Shown: positions 13,056 through 18,800, counted from the first letter of the stretch. The stretch: DNA of 18,800 bases from an uncultured bacterium (GCA_937912185.1 CALDOH010000044.1:1-18800), one strand, 5' to 3'. The notes: generated from the letters alone by a model not told the origin. Made by a program: numbers and translations.

Positions 13056-13277
13056 TTATTCTGTGTGTTCGTCTAACAATTCGTTAAGTAGCTTTTTTTG
13101 ATCATCAACCGAAGAATTCGGCTGGTAGTCTAAATTTAAATACAAACCTTTCTCTTTGTCGTCTAAACCTTCAAGTAAAAAATCTGCCAATACAACTTCG
13201 GCACCATTTTCGGTACAAAGAATGACCTTGCCATCCTCTTGTTTGCTAAAGGATAATTTTAAATTCTTTATTAACAT
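13056..13277 (-). CDS. Small hypothetical protein, 73 aa
   Basis: The protein begins MLIKNLKLSFSKQEDGKVI. An N-terminal beta-rich half is followed by acidic helical sequence ending LLNELLDEHTE. It has no membrane segment or cysteine cluster. It sits between hsp20 (2 bases upstream) and the VanW gene (1 base downstream), so it is certainly translated in the same operon. I do not recognise the family. Confidence 0.8.
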   Translation of the reverse strand: MLIKNLKLSFSKQEDGKVILCTENGAEVVLADFLLEGLDDKEKGLYLNLDYQPNSSVDDQKKLLNELLDEHTE

Positions 13278-13279
13278 AA

Positions 13280-13720
13280 TTAATTTTCATCTTCAACTTC
13301 AATACTGACGTCCTTTCTCTTGGCCTTGGGTAGAGAGATGGTTAAAACACCATTCTTGATAGTTGCTTTAATCTTTTCCTCCTGTACCTCTACTGGCAAT
13401 ATAATAGAGCGAGAAAAACTACCCCAATAACACTCCTGATAAAAATAGTCTTCTTCTTCAATCGTCAAATCTTTTTTGCGTTTACCTCGAATGGTTATCA
13501 TGTCGTTGTCAAAAGTAATGTCAATATCATCTGGCTCTACTCCGGCAATAGTAGACTTGACTATTATATGACTATCGTCTTGATAAACATCAACTGATAA
13601 CTGCCCCTCTTCTTCTAGGTCACCTTCATAGGCATCTTCATACTCATCTGCGGCCTCTTCTTCGATTGGCTCAATTTCTTTTACCTCTTCTTTATTTTTT
13701 TTGTTTTTCTTTTTTGACAT
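13280..13720 (-). CDS. Small heat-shock protein, Hsp20/alpha-crystallin
   Basis: This 146-aa protein has a Lys/Glu-rich N-terminal tail (1-38), then the alpha-crystallin domain at about 39-140: LSVDVYQDDSHIIVKSTIAG, then DIDITFDNDMITIRG, and the conserved IKNGVLTISLPKA. Hsp20 proteins form oligomers that hold unfolding proteins without ATP. The very short, charged N-terminal arm is unlike the hydrophobic arm of most relatives. It is the first gene of an operon with a sigma70-type promoter at 13754-13782; I see no CIRCE element. Confidence 0.93.
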   Translation of the reverse strand: MSKKKNKKNKEEVKEIEPIEEEAADEYEDAYEGDLEEEGQLSVDVYQDDSHIIVKSTIAGVEPDDIDITFDNDMITIRGKRKKDLTIEEEDYFYQECYWGSFSRSIILPVEVQEEKIKATIKNGVLTISLPKAKRKDVSIEVEDEN

Positions 13721-13753
13721 GTTTTTCTTTTTTGACTTATAAAAAGCACTTAT

Positions 13754-13782
13754 ATTATATGTTTTCTTGGTCAGTTTGTAAA
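13754..13782 (-). promoter_or_regulatory. hsp20 promoter, TTTACA / 17 bp / TATAAT
   Basis: TTTACA (13782-13777), 17 bases, TATAAT (13759-13754). It lies back to back with the tRNA-Leu promoter. Confidence 0.85.
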
Positions 13783-13790
13783 GATTAGAG

Positions 13791-13819
13791 TTGACTTTTC
13801 AAAGAAAATTGTGTATAAA
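13791..13819 (+). promoter_or_regulatory. tRNA-Leu operon promoter, TTGACT / 17 bp / TATAAA
   Basis: TTGACT (13791-13796), 17 bases, TATAAA (13814-13819); the start would be about 14 bases before the mature tRNA. Confidence 0.85.
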
Positions 13820-13839
13820 TACAGACGCTACTTTTTCAA

Positions 13840-13924
13840 GCCGGAGTGGTGAAATTGGTAGACACGCTTGGTTTAGGACCAAGTGCCTTCGGGCGTGGAG
13901 GTTCAAGTCCTCTCTCCGGTACCA
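13840..13924 (+). tRNA. tRNA-Leu (anticodon TAG)
   Basis: The acceptor arm GCCGGAG pairs with CTCCGGT, followed by A and an encoded CCA. The anticodon arm is CTTGG-TTTAGGA-CCAAG with anticodon TAG. A long variable arm (TGCCTTCGGGCG) marks class II, and GGTTCAAGTCC is the T arm. Confidence 0.97.
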
Positions 13925-13940
13925 TTTATATAAAAACAAA

Positions 13941-14447
13941 ATGTATATCTTCATATTAATCCTTCTTTTTCTAATCTTATTTAGCTTTTTCTATTCAGTT
14001 ATAAGGGCCATCTCTTGGGTACCGATGTGGAGCAAAGATTTAGAAAGATTCTTGAATCTAGCAAACATACAGACTGGACAAAAAGTTTATGATCTAGGCT
14101 GTGGTGACGGCAAATTACTGTTTGCTGCTGCCAAATATGGTGCCAAAGCCGAGGGCTTTGAAATATCTCTCCTACCCTACATCATTGCCAAGGTGCGACA
14201 GATATTTGATAAGACAAAAATCACAGTAAAGTTTAGAGACTTCTGGTTGATCAACTTATCTGACGCCGATGTAGTTTTCTTTTTCTTGATTCCCCGCATC
14301 TATCCTAAACTCAAGAAAAAATTACAAAAAGAATTAAAACTAGGCGCAAAGGTAATCGCTTACGTTTGGCCCTTTGAAGACTGGGAACCAGACCAAGTAG
14401 ACAAAGTCAAGAACAGACCAGCCATGTATCTTTATACAATTAAATAA
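13941..14447 (+). CDS. Membrane-anchored SAM-dependent methyltransferase
   Basis: The true start is ATG 13941; the frame open from 13791 runs through tRNA-Leu. The 168-aa protein starts with a membrane helix (about 1-22, MYIFILILLFLILFSFFYSV). Motif I, VYDLGCGDG, is at 49-57, and an acidic residue in EGFEIS (about 71-76) should hold the ribose of SAM. A DVVFFFLIP strand corresponds to motif IV, and YVWPFEDWEP follows. Substrate unknown. The gene lies between two tRNAs, with its stop directly adjoining tRNA-Val, so tRNA processing should cut its mRNA at the stop codon. No SD. A membrane-tethered methyltransferase of this length is a common unassigned CPR type (inference). Confidence 0.85.
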   Translation: MYIFILILLFLILFSFFYSVIRAISWVPMWSKDLERFLNLANIQTGQKVYDLGCGDGKLLFAAAKYGAKAEGFEISLLPYIIAKVRQIFDKTKITVKFRDFWLINLSDADVVFFFLIPRIYPKLKKKLQKELKLGAKVIAYVWPFEDWEPDQVDKVKNRPAMYLYTIK

Positions 14448-14524
14448 GGGTGTATAGCTCAGTTGGTTAGAGCGCTACATTGACATTGTAGAGGTCGGAG
14501 ATTCGAGTTCTCCTACACCCACCA
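14448..14524 (+). tRNA. tRNA-Val (anticodon GAC)
   Basis: GGGTGTA pairs with TACACCC, then A and encoded CCA. The anticodon arm is CTACA-TTGACAT-TGTAG with anticodon GAC. AGCTCAGTTGGTTAGAGC is a standard D arm. The first base directly follows the methyltransferase stop codon. Confidence 0.97.
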
Positions 14525-14528
14525 TTTT

Positions 14529-14558
14529 AAAAACAATCCGGAAAAGAGATTGTTTTTT
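14529..14558 (+). terminator. Terminator of the tRNA operon
   Basis: AAAAACAATC (14529-14538) pairs with GATTGTTTTT (14548-14557) around a 9-base loop; the T run is at 14553-14558. Confidence 0.8.
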
Positions 14559-14560
14559 AA

Positions 14561-14592
14561 CTAAAGAAAAAACCCACCATATTTCAGACGGG
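14561..14592 (-). terminator. Terminator of the membrane-protein pair
   Basis: On the minus strand CCCGTC (14592-14587) pairs with GGTGGG (14578-14573, two wobbles) around an 8-base loop, followed by TTTTTTCTTT. Confidence 0.65.
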
Positions 14593-14602
14593 CAAATTTG
14601 AA

Positions 14603-15031
14603 TCAAACATCAATCCTACGTTGGTGGCGAACTTTACCGGCGTGGTCCCAAAGGACTAAGTAAAGATGCTTACCTTTGTGGCCAAGGCCAATATAGTTAC
14701 AGGGGTTAAGCTCTAGGTCTTTGGGCGGCGTTAATTCCTTTTCCTCGTTACAAAGAATCACTCTGACCAGATGGTCTTGAGCAAAGGGACTTTGTAGGCA
14801 AGGCGCCACCTCATTGAGCACCTCAACTAGAGCCCTGGTATCAACCGGGACACTTTTTATTTGAGGACTCCCCCGAGCCAAAAGACACACTTGCCGAACT
14901 TGTCTTTCCATCTGGATGTTTTTTTTCCAAGAATCCCAAGCATAGAGAGCTATGGCTATTGCTATGAGGGAAAGTACGATTACGGCAGATATGTTTGCCC
15001 AGAGCTGCTTGTCAAAGACTTTGGACCACAT
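14603..15031 (-). CDS. Hypothetical single-pass membrane protein, 142 aa
   Basis: The protein starts MWSKVFDKQLWANIS, with one membrane helix at about 13-32. After it come WKKNIQMERQVRQVCLLARG and a ~90-residue domain, which contains three further Cys residues, a CNYIGLGHKG segment, and LYLVLWDHAG before RRIDV. The Cys residues could form disulfides if this domain is outside (inference). Its ATG overlaps the stop of the 56-aa gene as TAATG, so translation is coupled. The pair has one promoter and one terminator and is GC-richer than the flanking hydrolase gene. Family not recognised. Confidence 0.8.
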   Translation of the reverse strand: MWSKVFDKQLWANISAVIVLSLIAIAIALYAWDSWKKNIQMERQVRQVCLLARGSPQIKSVPVDTRALVEVLNEVAPCLQSPFAQDHLVRVILCNEEKELTPPKDLELNPCNYIGLGHKGKHLYLVLWDHAGKVRHQRRIDV

Positions 15032-15201
15032 TAGTCTTCAACAACTCGTTGGGTGTTCTGGCTATTGCCAATGTTGAGTAGAGGCTTACCCTCTTGCTTA
15101 ACTTTGACCACACAAATAACCAAAATGGCCACCAAGACAAAGACAACAACCCATTCGATGGGGTGAATTGCCGGCTGTTTCGGACATTTTGACTTATTCA
15201 T
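15031..15201 (-). CDS. Small single-pass membrane protein, 56 aa
   Basis: A short gene: ATG 15201 is preceded by AAGGAGGA, one of the best SD sequences in the window. The protein begins MNKSKCPKQPAIHPIEW, followed by a membrane helix (WVVVFVLVAILVVCVVKV, about 17-34) and a polar tail ending TQRVVED. Its stop overlaps the next gene's ATG (TAATG). The two proteins share a one-helix, tail-out plan and probably work together in the membrane. Its leader carries ATTCATCAATCAA, also found at the start of small RNA 1. Function unknown. Confidence 0.82.
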   Translation of the reverse strand: MNKSKCPKQPAIHPIEWVVVFVLVAILVICVVKVKQEGKPLLNIGNSQNTQRVVED

Positions 15202-15252
15202 GTCTCCTCCTTGATTGATGAATGATGGTTAAAGGGACGCGAGAATATTGTC

Positions 15253-15282
15253 AGCTTAACAATATTTTTTCTTGGCTGTCAA
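15253..15282 (-). promoter_or_regulatory. Promoter of the membrane-protein pair
   Basis: TTGACA (15282-15277) abuts the stop codon of the hydrolase gene; TAAGCT (15258-15253) follows after 18 bases. The -10 is flanked by an inverted repeat (TATTGT and ACAATA), which could be an operator. Confidence 0.55.
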
Positions 15283-16008
15283 TTATATCTTCCTTCGTCT
15301 AACTCTCTTAGCTGAAAATCCCTGCATATTTGTATAAGATTTTTCATAAAGCAAAAACGGGTAAGTGCCTAAAGATTTAACTAGCTTAAAATTTTTAGCC
15401 CCCGCTGGTATAACTACCCCCATACCAATTTTCTGGTCAACATAAAACACCCTTCTGTCTCGGGGACTATTTTTGTCTCCAGTCAATAATTTTAAAACCA
15501 TACTTATTACTTCTTCAAGCGCTCCTATCTCTGTAGCATATTGAAAATTAAATTCTAAGGATACCCCTCCGCTGATCTGATTTATCAAAGAATACTTAGC
15601 CATTTCTCTATCCATAAAAACTACCTCTTCACTAGAACAAAGATTAATTATATTTTTGATCTTTTGATCCAGTTTGGCTATTATTGGTGTAACTTTAAGC
15701 TCAGAAGTAGTGGTGTGAATGTCTAAAACATATTCTGAATTTTTTATCTCTAACATCAAACTGCTAGCTAAACGCTCTTCATGGTTACCATTTGATTTGC
15801 CAGGAAAACAACGATTCAAATCACTATCAATAAATCTTTTTTTTGCCGCCAATGCTTCTTCGTTGGCCAAAATTATTTTTAACCCAGGGTATTGTTCTAT
15901 CCTTTTTTTAAAATAACCAAAAACATCCAAACCAAATGTTTCGTCACCATGCAAACAACAAACAATAGTTAAAATATTTTTTCTCTCACTATTTTCTATT
16001 ACCTTCAT
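15283..16008 (-). CDS. Succinylglutamate desuccinylase/aspartoacylase-family hydrolase
   Basis: This 241-aa protein has the zinc-ligand motif HGDET (His20, Glu23), then DLNRCFPG (63-70) with the substrate-binding Asn and Arg, and DIHTT with the third ligand His98. These are the marks of the AstE/AspA branch of the carboxypeptidase-like M14 fold, which removes acyl groups from N-acyl amino acids. A SLEFNF segment further on may supply the catalytic Glu. The specific substrate cannot be read. There is no SD. It lies 60 bases behind the GNAT gene and may be co-transcribed with it: an acetyltransferase next to a deacylase is a suggestive pairing. Confidence 0.85.
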   Translation of the reverse strand: MKVIENSERKNILTIVCCLHGDETFGLDVFGYFKKRIEQYPGLKIILANEEALAAKKRFIDSDLNRCFPGKSNGNHEERLASSLMLEIKNSEYVLDIHTTTSELKVTPIIAKLDQKIKNIINLCSSEEVVFMDREMAKYSLINQISGGVSLEFNFQYATEIGALEEVISMVLKLLTGDKNSPRDRRVFYVDQKIGMGVVIPAGAKNFKLVKSLGTYPFLLYEKSYTNMQGFSAKRVRRRKI

Positions 16009-16032
16009 AATTTTTTATTAATAGTTTTTTTA

Positions 16033-16064
16033 CCGGCCCACTGCGTTCCATCGCAGTGGGCCGG
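16033..16064. other. Perfect 13-bp hairpin between GNAT and hydrolase genes
   Basis: CCGGCCCACTGCG (16033-16045) pairs fully with 16052-16064 around a 6-base loop. T follow it only on the plus strand, which has no gene here. On the coding strand it is flanked by A runs, so it is not a normal terminator. It could protect or space the GNAT mRNA end. Confidence 0.7.
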
Positions 16065-16068
16065 CTTT

Positions 16069-16656
16069 TTAGAACTCTCCGTAGCAAACTACCGCATCGC
16101 CACGATCAAAATCACAAATACTGTCCCACCACTTCTGTAACGGGCGGTTACGGTGGGTTGGTTTTTGACCGTAGAGCGGGCCGCCATAAAAAGCCCTAAT
16201 AATTTTTGACTTGTCCTCATAAGACACAAAGGGTGGGCTACCCAACGCACCAATCCAGCTAGCGTGGTCATAATAACCAAGCCTACCTTTGGGATTAGGA
16301 TACCAAAAGTGGCAAAGTTTATTACCAACAGACCACATCCTAAGGGATTGTGTACGCAACATCAGTTTTTTGGCACCAGTCTCTTCTCTGGCCATGCCAA
16401 TAACTTTGGCTGCCACACCTTGACCTTGGACATCTGGCCGCAGAATAATTCCCGCTAAATAAAGCGTTTCATGATCTGCCATATTAAAAATAGCAAAACC
16501 AGCTAAGCTTACACCATCAAAGATGGTGTAAACGCTTCCTTCAGCCAAATGCTGGGCAACGTCTTCGTAGACCTCTTGTGAGTAGGTCTTGGTGAAAGCT
16601 GCTGCTGCCACTCGAGCCGCTTCAATCGTTGAGGGTGTCGACTTGTAAATGAACAT
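16069..16656 (-). CDS. GNAT-family N-acetyltransferase, 195 aa
   Basis: The GNAT acetyl-CoA motif is clear: LYLAGIILRPDVQGQG, with the R/QxxGxG loop at about 73-80, then VAAKVIGMA and LMLRTQS. N-terminal FTKTYSQEVYEDV and YTIFDGVSLAGFAIF fit the standard fold. The C-terminal ~90 residues (with HFWYPNPKGRLGYYDH) are less typical and aromatic-rich. The substrate is unknown. AGGAG lies six bases before the ATG. An intrinsic terminator hairpin with an alternative pairing partner sits in its leader (16689-16751), so expression may be set by attenuation or readthrough from the trpR-like gene. Confidence 0.87.
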   Translation of the reverse strand: MFIYKSTPSTIEAARVAAAAFTKTYSQEVYEDVAQHLAEGSVYTIFDGVSLAGFAIFNMADHETLYLAGIILRPDVQGQGVAAKVIGMAREETGAKKLMLRTQSLRMWSVGNKLCHFWYPNPKGRLGYYDHASWIGALGSPPFVSYEDKSKIIRAFYGGPLYGQKPTHRNRPLQKWWDSICDFDRGDAVVCYGEF

Positions 16657-16688
16657 TTTTCTCTCCTAACTTGATTTTTGACCACAAC

Positions 16689-16751
16689 AAAAAAACCGCC
16701 CGAAACCGGCGGTAAGTGTGTATTTATAAAATACAAAAAAACTTTACCACC
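16689..16751 (-). promoter_or_regulatory. Putative attenuator in the GNAT leader
   Basis: Terminator: ACCGCC (16713-16708) pairs with GGCGGT (16700-16695), then seven T. Alternative: GGTGGTAAAG (16751-16742) pairs with CTTACCGCC (16716-16708), one wobble and one bulged A, which uses up the terminator's 5' arm. The two folds exclude each other. The signal that would choose between them is unknown. It may simply be the terminator of the trpR-like gene. Confidence 0.45.
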
Positions 16752-16792
16752 AGATTCAGACGGTCAAAAGCCAAGTTGAATTTTTAACTATT

Positions 16793-17041
16793 TTATACAT
16801 TTTTAAATTTATTCATTTTTAATTCTTTTGAGCCCCGAGTAACAGTGGCAATACCAACACCCAGTTTCTGAGCAATCTCATGTTGAGGTACGCCTTGCTT
16901 GAGCAGCTTGATAATCTCCAAACGACGCGGAATTGCCTCGAGCTCCTGTGGACTCAAAAGCCCGTGTAAAAACTCCTGCATTTCCTTTTCGCTCTTTATT
17001 AAAAAGAGTTGTTTAGCTAATTTCTTGAAATACTCATTCAT
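16793..17041 (-). CDS. TrpR/YerC-family transcriptional regulator
   Basis: The 82-aa protein is all helical, with LLSPQELEAIPRRLEII (family core) and a helix-turn-helix at about 52-72 (HEIAQKLGVGIATVTRGSK). This fits the TrpR/YerC-YecD family. It need not respond to tryptophan; YerC-type members have other or unknown ligands. Its promoter -10 box lies inside a 28-base inverted repeat (17046-17073), so self-repression is likely. The leader is only about 15 nt, without SD. Downstream on the same strand are the possible attenuator and the GNAT gene. Confidence 0.9.
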   Translation of the reverse strand: MNEYFKKLAKQLFLIKSEKEMQEFLHGLLSPQELEAIPRRLEIIKLLKQGVPQHEIAQKLGVGIATVTRGSKELKMNKFKNV

Positions 17042-17045
17042 AATT

Positions 17046-17073
17046 TATACTATTACGCTAGTATAATAGTATA
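17046..17073. promoter_or_regulatory. Probable operator, 10-bp inverted repeat
   Basis: TATACTATTA (17046-17055) and TAATAGTATA (17064-17073) are exact inverse complements separated by CGCTAGTA. The element covers the -10 box and start site of the trpR-like gene, the place for an autorepressor. The CTAG in the spacer recalls trp operators. Confidence 0.7.
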
Positions 17074-17091
17074 AGACTCAAAAACTGTCAA
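17063..17091 (-). promoter_or_regulatory. trpR-like promoter, TTGACA / 17 bp / TATTAT
   Basis: TTGACA (17091-17086), 17 bases, TATTAT (17068-17063), overlapping the operator. Confidence 0.88.
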
Positions 17092-17109
17092 GTATAAAAA
17101 CTTTTATAT

Positions 17110-17138
17110 AAAAAATCCCGCTAAACAAAGTCAGCGGG
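17110..17138 (-). terminator. Terminator of the FabH-like gene
   Basis: CCCGCT (17138-17133) pairs with AGCGGG (17122-17117) around a 10-base loop, followed by ATTTTTT. Confidence 0.8.
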
Positions 17139-17157
17139 CTTGTAGTGCTCATAGGCT

Positions 17158-18216
17158 CTACATACGGAAACCGTAATTGAAAATGGCCAAACCAGACCCA
17201 AAAGTGGTTACTACCACCAACTCTCCAGGCTTGATAACGCCCTCATCAATCTTGTGAGATATGATCGAGCCAGTAGAAGCTCCAGAGGTGTTGCCGGTGA
17301 AGGAAACATTCTGCTGCATCTGCTCACGTCTGAGCTCAGGCCAAGCCTTCTGCAACTTACGCAACAAAAGATCCAAGGTCTTACCAGAAGGCTGATGAGG
17401 AACCAGGTGTTTGATGTCAGCCGGATCAATACCAGCCTCAGCAACGGCCTTGATCAAGTGAGCAGAAGCCACATTGCCGACGAACTTATGAACCGCCAAT
17501 CCGTCTTGGAAAAACCCTGTAGTTTCATCCTTGACCACCTTGCCGAGGTTGCCATCAAAAGGCAGACAGTCGCCTTCAAAAAAGACAAAGGAGTCTCCGT
17601 CACCAGCGACCAAAAGCACCGCAAAAGCTCCATCACCAAAGAGGTTGGCACCTCGCCAGTTGTCGGCATTGGTCAAGGTAGTAGCCTTTTCGGCACAAAC
17701 CACCAAAACACGTTGACAGGCTCCAGACCGAATCATGGCCCAACCATTGAAGATAGCCGCTGCACCGACCGGACAAGCTTCAGCTAAGTCCCAACAGGCT
17801 GCTCGCGCACTCTCATCACCCAGAGACAACTTGACGTGGTCCGCCAGACTAGGATAGCCCGGACCTGTGTTGGTCCCACCGATGATGAGATCCAGTTGAG
17901 CTGGAGATACCACAGCCTTTTCCAGACAGTCCTTGGCAGCTATGGCTGCCAACTCACTGGTGGATCCGTCAAAGAAGATCCTCTTTTCGATGCCGGTCTG
18001 AGTACTCCACTTACGTGCCGTAGCTGCAATAGCTTCAGCCGAATCGTGGTCCATCGGACCAAGTAGCTCTCGACGACCAGCCTCAGACATCTTCTGGCGA
18101 ATGAAATCTTCTTGAGTGAGTACAGAGAAACGAGAATCATTGGGAGTATAAGCGCTCCCCCAAGCTTTGATCTGGCAATCAACCAGACTAGGTACGTTCT
18201 GGACATTAACAAACAT
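17158..18216 (-). CDS. FabH-like 3-oxoacyl-ACP synthase III family enzyme
   Basis: The 352-aa protein has the thiolase-fold Cys-His-Asn triad: Cys148 (AEACPVGAAA), His274 (VPHQPSGKTLD) and Asn309 (FTGNTSGAST). NLFGDGAFAVLL and GSGLAIFNYG are also typical. FabH condenses acetyl-CoA with malonyl-ACP to start fatty acids; relatives make other beta-ketoacyl or ester products. It is slightly longer than FabH (~320) through an N-terminal extension and an insert near 75. No acyl carrier protein or other fab gene is in the window, and most CPR lack the pathway, so the substrate is uncertain. GC-rich, own promoter, terminator at 17110-17138. GGGGGT seven to eight bases before ATG serves as SD. Confidence 0.9.
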   Translation of the reverse strand: MFVNVQNVPSLVDCQIKAWGSAYTPNDSRFSVLTQEDFIRQKMSEAGRRELLGPMDHDSAEAIAATARKWSTQTGIEKRIFFDGSTSELAAIAAKDCLEKAVVSPAQLDLIIGGTNTGPGYPSLADHVKLSLGDESARAACWDLAEACPVGAAAIFNGWAMIRSGACQRVLVVCAEKATTLTNADNWRGANLFGDGAFAVLLVAGDGDSFVFFEGDCLPFDGNLGKVVKDETTGFFQDGLAVHKFVGNVASAHLIKAVAEAGIDPADIKHLVPHQPSGKTLDLLLRKLQKAWPELRREQMQQNVSFTGNTSGASTGSIISHKIDEGVIKPGELVVVTTFGSGLAIFNYGFRM

Positions 18217-18220
18217 CAGC

Positions 18221-18253
18221 TTACCCCCATTGGGTTAGTGTGAAAGGACTCAT
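18221..18253 (-). CDS. Possible 10-codon leader peptide
   Basis: In the leader of the FabH-like gene, ATG 18253 opens MSPFTLTQWG and stops at 18221, four bases before the main ATG. The stop overlaps the GGGGGT SD region, so its translation could couple to or block the main gene. It has no SD of its own, and chance is not excluded. Confidence 0.3.
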   Translation of the reverse strand: MSPFTLTQWG

Positions 18254-18279
18254 CGTGAATTTATTTCTACAACTAATCC

Positions 18280-18308
18280 ATACTATAGGACGATAGCCAT
18301 CTGGTCAA
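18280..18308 (-). promoter_or_regulatory. Promoter of the FabH-like gene, TTGACC / 17 bp / TAGTAT
   Basis: TTGACC (18308-18303), 17 bases, TAGTAT (18285-18280). The -35 box contains the stop codon of the upstream gene. Confidence 0.75.
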
Positions 18309-18800
18309 CCTTTGATCTTCTTTTTTAAAAAATAAACTAGCCCTACTATAAAGCTAGCTCCTAATAAAAATATTAAAATTTTTCTAATGCTATTCTTTCT
18401 GCTTGTAACTATTACTTCATTGGTGCTGGTGCTAATTTCTGTGGTCTCTATTTGGTCTTCTATCTTTTCTCCTAAAACCTCTTGTGATACCCAAACATCC
18501 TCAATTCTAAAAGGCTCCAACTTAAAACCATTGTCTGTGTCTGACAAAATACCGCTAGCTATTACTTCGCTACCCTTTTTTATTTCCAAATCACTGGTAG
18601 AAAAAGTAGTGTATATTCTTAGGCTATATTCCTCTTCGGCTTCACTAGCCAAATAAATATTTTTGCCACTTTTCTTTACTACCATACCCCTAACCGCCAC
18701 CAAACCACCAAGAGAGTCTTCATCGAGATCATCTACTTCTATTATTTCTACTTGAGGCAACTCGAGTTTCATATCATTCAACACTACATCTTCTGCTGAT
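18305..18800 (-). CDS. C-terminal part of an OB-fold membrane protein
   Basis: The frame is open at the window edge and reads SAEDVVLNDMKLELPQVE at its visible start, so the GTG at 18784 is probably internal. Residues corresponding to GGLVAVRGMVVKKSGKNIYL, then SLRIYTT and EVIASGILSDTDNGFKLEP, form an OB-fold-like barrel. A Thr/Ser/Glu linker follows, then a C-terminal membrane helix (ILIFLLGASFIVGLVYFL) and KKKIKG. This is the usual end of large secreted CPR proteins that carry lamin-tail or OB domains and are tethered by the C-terminus. The rest and the function lie outside the window. Confidence 0.75.
   Translation of the reverse strand, partial: SAEDVVLNDMKLELPQVEIIEVDDLDEDSLGGLVAVRGMVVKKSGKNIYLASEAEEEYSLRIYTTFSTSDLEIKKGSEVIASGILSDTDNGFKLEPFRIEDVWVSQEVLGEKIEDQIETTEISTSTNEVIVTSRKNSIRKILIFLLGASFIVGLVYFLKKKIKG

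Overview
The window looks like a chromosome segment of a Candidatus Patescibacteria (CPR) bacterium, probably Parcubacteria-like. This rests on the gene set (rpsP with an acidic/Lys tail, khpA, a short SMC without a visible hinge, a NusB-Nudix fusion, rnc, rpmF, Hsp20, a VanW-type cell-surface protein), on AT-rich core genes that mostly lack Shine-Dalgarno (SD) sequences, and on tRNAs with encoded CCA. No rRNA gene is present, so the placement is inference.

Layout. 1-1982: a minus-strand operon (partial unknown gene, 394-aa membrane protein, deoxyribosyltransferase-like protein). 1982-2124: a short repeat (TTCTAAYGGGG) and a terminator. 2143-2991: khpA and rpsP. 3149-3988: a short nucleotide-sugar dehydrogenase. 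4045-4745: two small GC-rich genes, each with its own promoter and terminator. 4938-7514: smc. 7783-8445: a GC-rich secreted protein. 8508-9094: three tandem minus-strand small-RNA genes with no credible ORF. 9099-10834: rpmF, nusB-nudix and rnc. 10974-11166: a structured plus-strand RNA resembling 6S RNA. 11192-13720: hsp20, a 73-aa gene and the VanW protein. 13840-14524: tRNA-Leu, a methyltransferase and tRNA-Val in one unit. 14603-15201: two small membrane proteins. 15283-18216: AspA/AstE-like hydrolase, GNAT, TrpR-like regulator and an orphan FabH-like synthase. 18305-18800: the C-terminal part of an OB-fold membrane protein.

Two gene classes are interleaved. Core genes are AT-rich, weak in SD and grouped in operons. 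Accessory genes are GC-richer, stand alone or in pairs, and mostly have a strong SD; most have a sigma70-type promoter starting a few bases behind the previous gene. Thirteen well-matched promoters in the window have exactly 17 bp between the two boxes.

The most striking feature is the small-RNA cluster at 8508-9094. Each RNA has a TTGAC(A/T/G) box, 17 bp, a TATTAT or TAATAT box, a start at ATCAA, a C-rich and G-poor body, and an intrinsic terminator. One displays CCUCCUUUCU, the sequence of the usual bacterial 16S rRNA 3' tail, in a 49-nt loop closed by a perfect 10-bp stem. The others carry CACCUCC, CCUCCUCC and UACCCCC, complementary to SD regions of nearby accessory genes. I infer a possible family of SD-targeting RNAs or anti-SD mimics. 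The promoters, terminators and motifs are visible in the sequence; the function is hypothesis.
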